Positions 63,864 to 64,000 of a DNA stretch of 64,000 nt are shown one piece after another (within the stretch, counting starts at the first letter, position 1; each line of letters opens with the position of its first letter). A program made the translations under genes and the position numbers. The notes beneath the pieces are model-generated. The model made no database searches and was not told where the DNA came from. It was given only the letters and a program-made list of their open reading frames with translations. Source of the stretch: Plantago ovata (Eukaryota > Streptophyta > Magnoliopsida > Lamiales > Plantaginaceae). The stretch covers positions 104,717,982 through 104,781,981 of the forward strand of contig CM051457.1 in the NCBI GenBank assembly GCA_028274465.1, written 5' to 3'.

Positions 63864-64000
63864 CCATGAATTCTTCTAACCCATCCCAAATCGACCAAAC
63901 TTCACCAGTTGCCACTAACCCAAATCCTATTTCACCGACCAAAGGAAGTTTAAACCAATCAAAAGGGCAAGAATATCGACTACTTCTCAGGTACTAACTC
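63864..64000 (+). CDS. Start of an unidentified Ser/Pro/Asn-rich reading frame, cut by the right edge
   Basis: ATG at 63864 opens a frame rich in Ser, Asn, Pro and Thr (NSSNPSQIDQTSP, NPNPISPTKG) that appears to meet an in-frame TAA near the edge (TACTAACTC), unless an intron starts at GTACTA. It lies downstream of a purine tract and the SIRE-like pol, where SIRE elements may carry an env-like ORF. Function unknown; it may not be a gene. Confidence 0.25.

Overview
This window is nuclear DNA of a flowering plant, most likely a eudicot. It is AT-rich, has multi-exon genes with GT-AG introns of about 70-1200 bases, encodes plant-specific families (early nodulin-like phytocyanin, chloroplast MATE of the EDS5/DTX46-47 type, F-box/FBA), and carries Ty3 (Tat-type), Ty1/copia, plant L1-type LINE, TRIM-like, hAT-like and Stowaway-like elements. 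The species cannot be named from the sequence. No CRISPR array, operon or prokaryotic feature was seen.

Layout. 1-9479: a Tat-lineage Ty3 element on the minus strand, its 3' LTR lying beyond the left edge. Its gag-pol frame (8611 to 2309) is open except for two nonsense codons. An antisense, spliced plant-mobile-domain-like gene with a coiled-coil tail (3-1669) lies downstream of pol. It sits inside an older, decayed Ty1/copia element (9480-13257). 13258-48371 is the gene island: DDRGK1/UFBP1 (+, 8 exons), a GYP7-like TBC Rab-GAP (-, 12 exons), an early nodulin-like protein (+, 2 exons), a shortened PDIL5-4-like gene with a cysteine-free thioredoxin region (-, 9 exons), a deleted copy of the nodulin-like gene, an F-box/FBA frame broken by one stop codon, an EDS5/DTX46-47-type MATE transporter (-, 14 exons) and the condensin subunit CAP-H (-, 13 exons). 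Small transposons lie between and inside these genes. 49240-57423: a decayed LINE (-) carrying a tandem TRIM-like LTR array with a perfect target duplication. About 57300-62403: a decayed SIRE-like Ty1/copia element (+) that has lost its integrase core. The right end holds a long TA microsatellite and a possible new reading frame running off the edge.

The host genes do not form one pathway. DDRGK1 (UFMylation at the ER), TBC Rab-GAP (vesicle traffic) and the PDIL5-4-like gene (ERGIC-type) serve the secretory system; their proximity resembles the order I remember for Arabidopsis At4g27080-At4g27120 (from memory, not checked). The MATE gene is of the chloroplast type that exports salicylic acid precursors, and CAP-H is a housekeeping mitotic chromosome protein.

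Exon structures for DDRGK1, TBC, ENODL, PDIL5-4-like, MATE and CAP-H were assembled by hand from splice sites; in each the exon lengths sum to a whole number of codons and phases match at every junction. The most unusual items are the spliced antisense gene in the Ty3 element, the cysteine-free truncated PDIL5-4 derivative, the TRIM array with a middle internal domain reduced to 7 bases, and the F-box gene broken by a single nonsense codon. I found no convincing wholly new molecular system.
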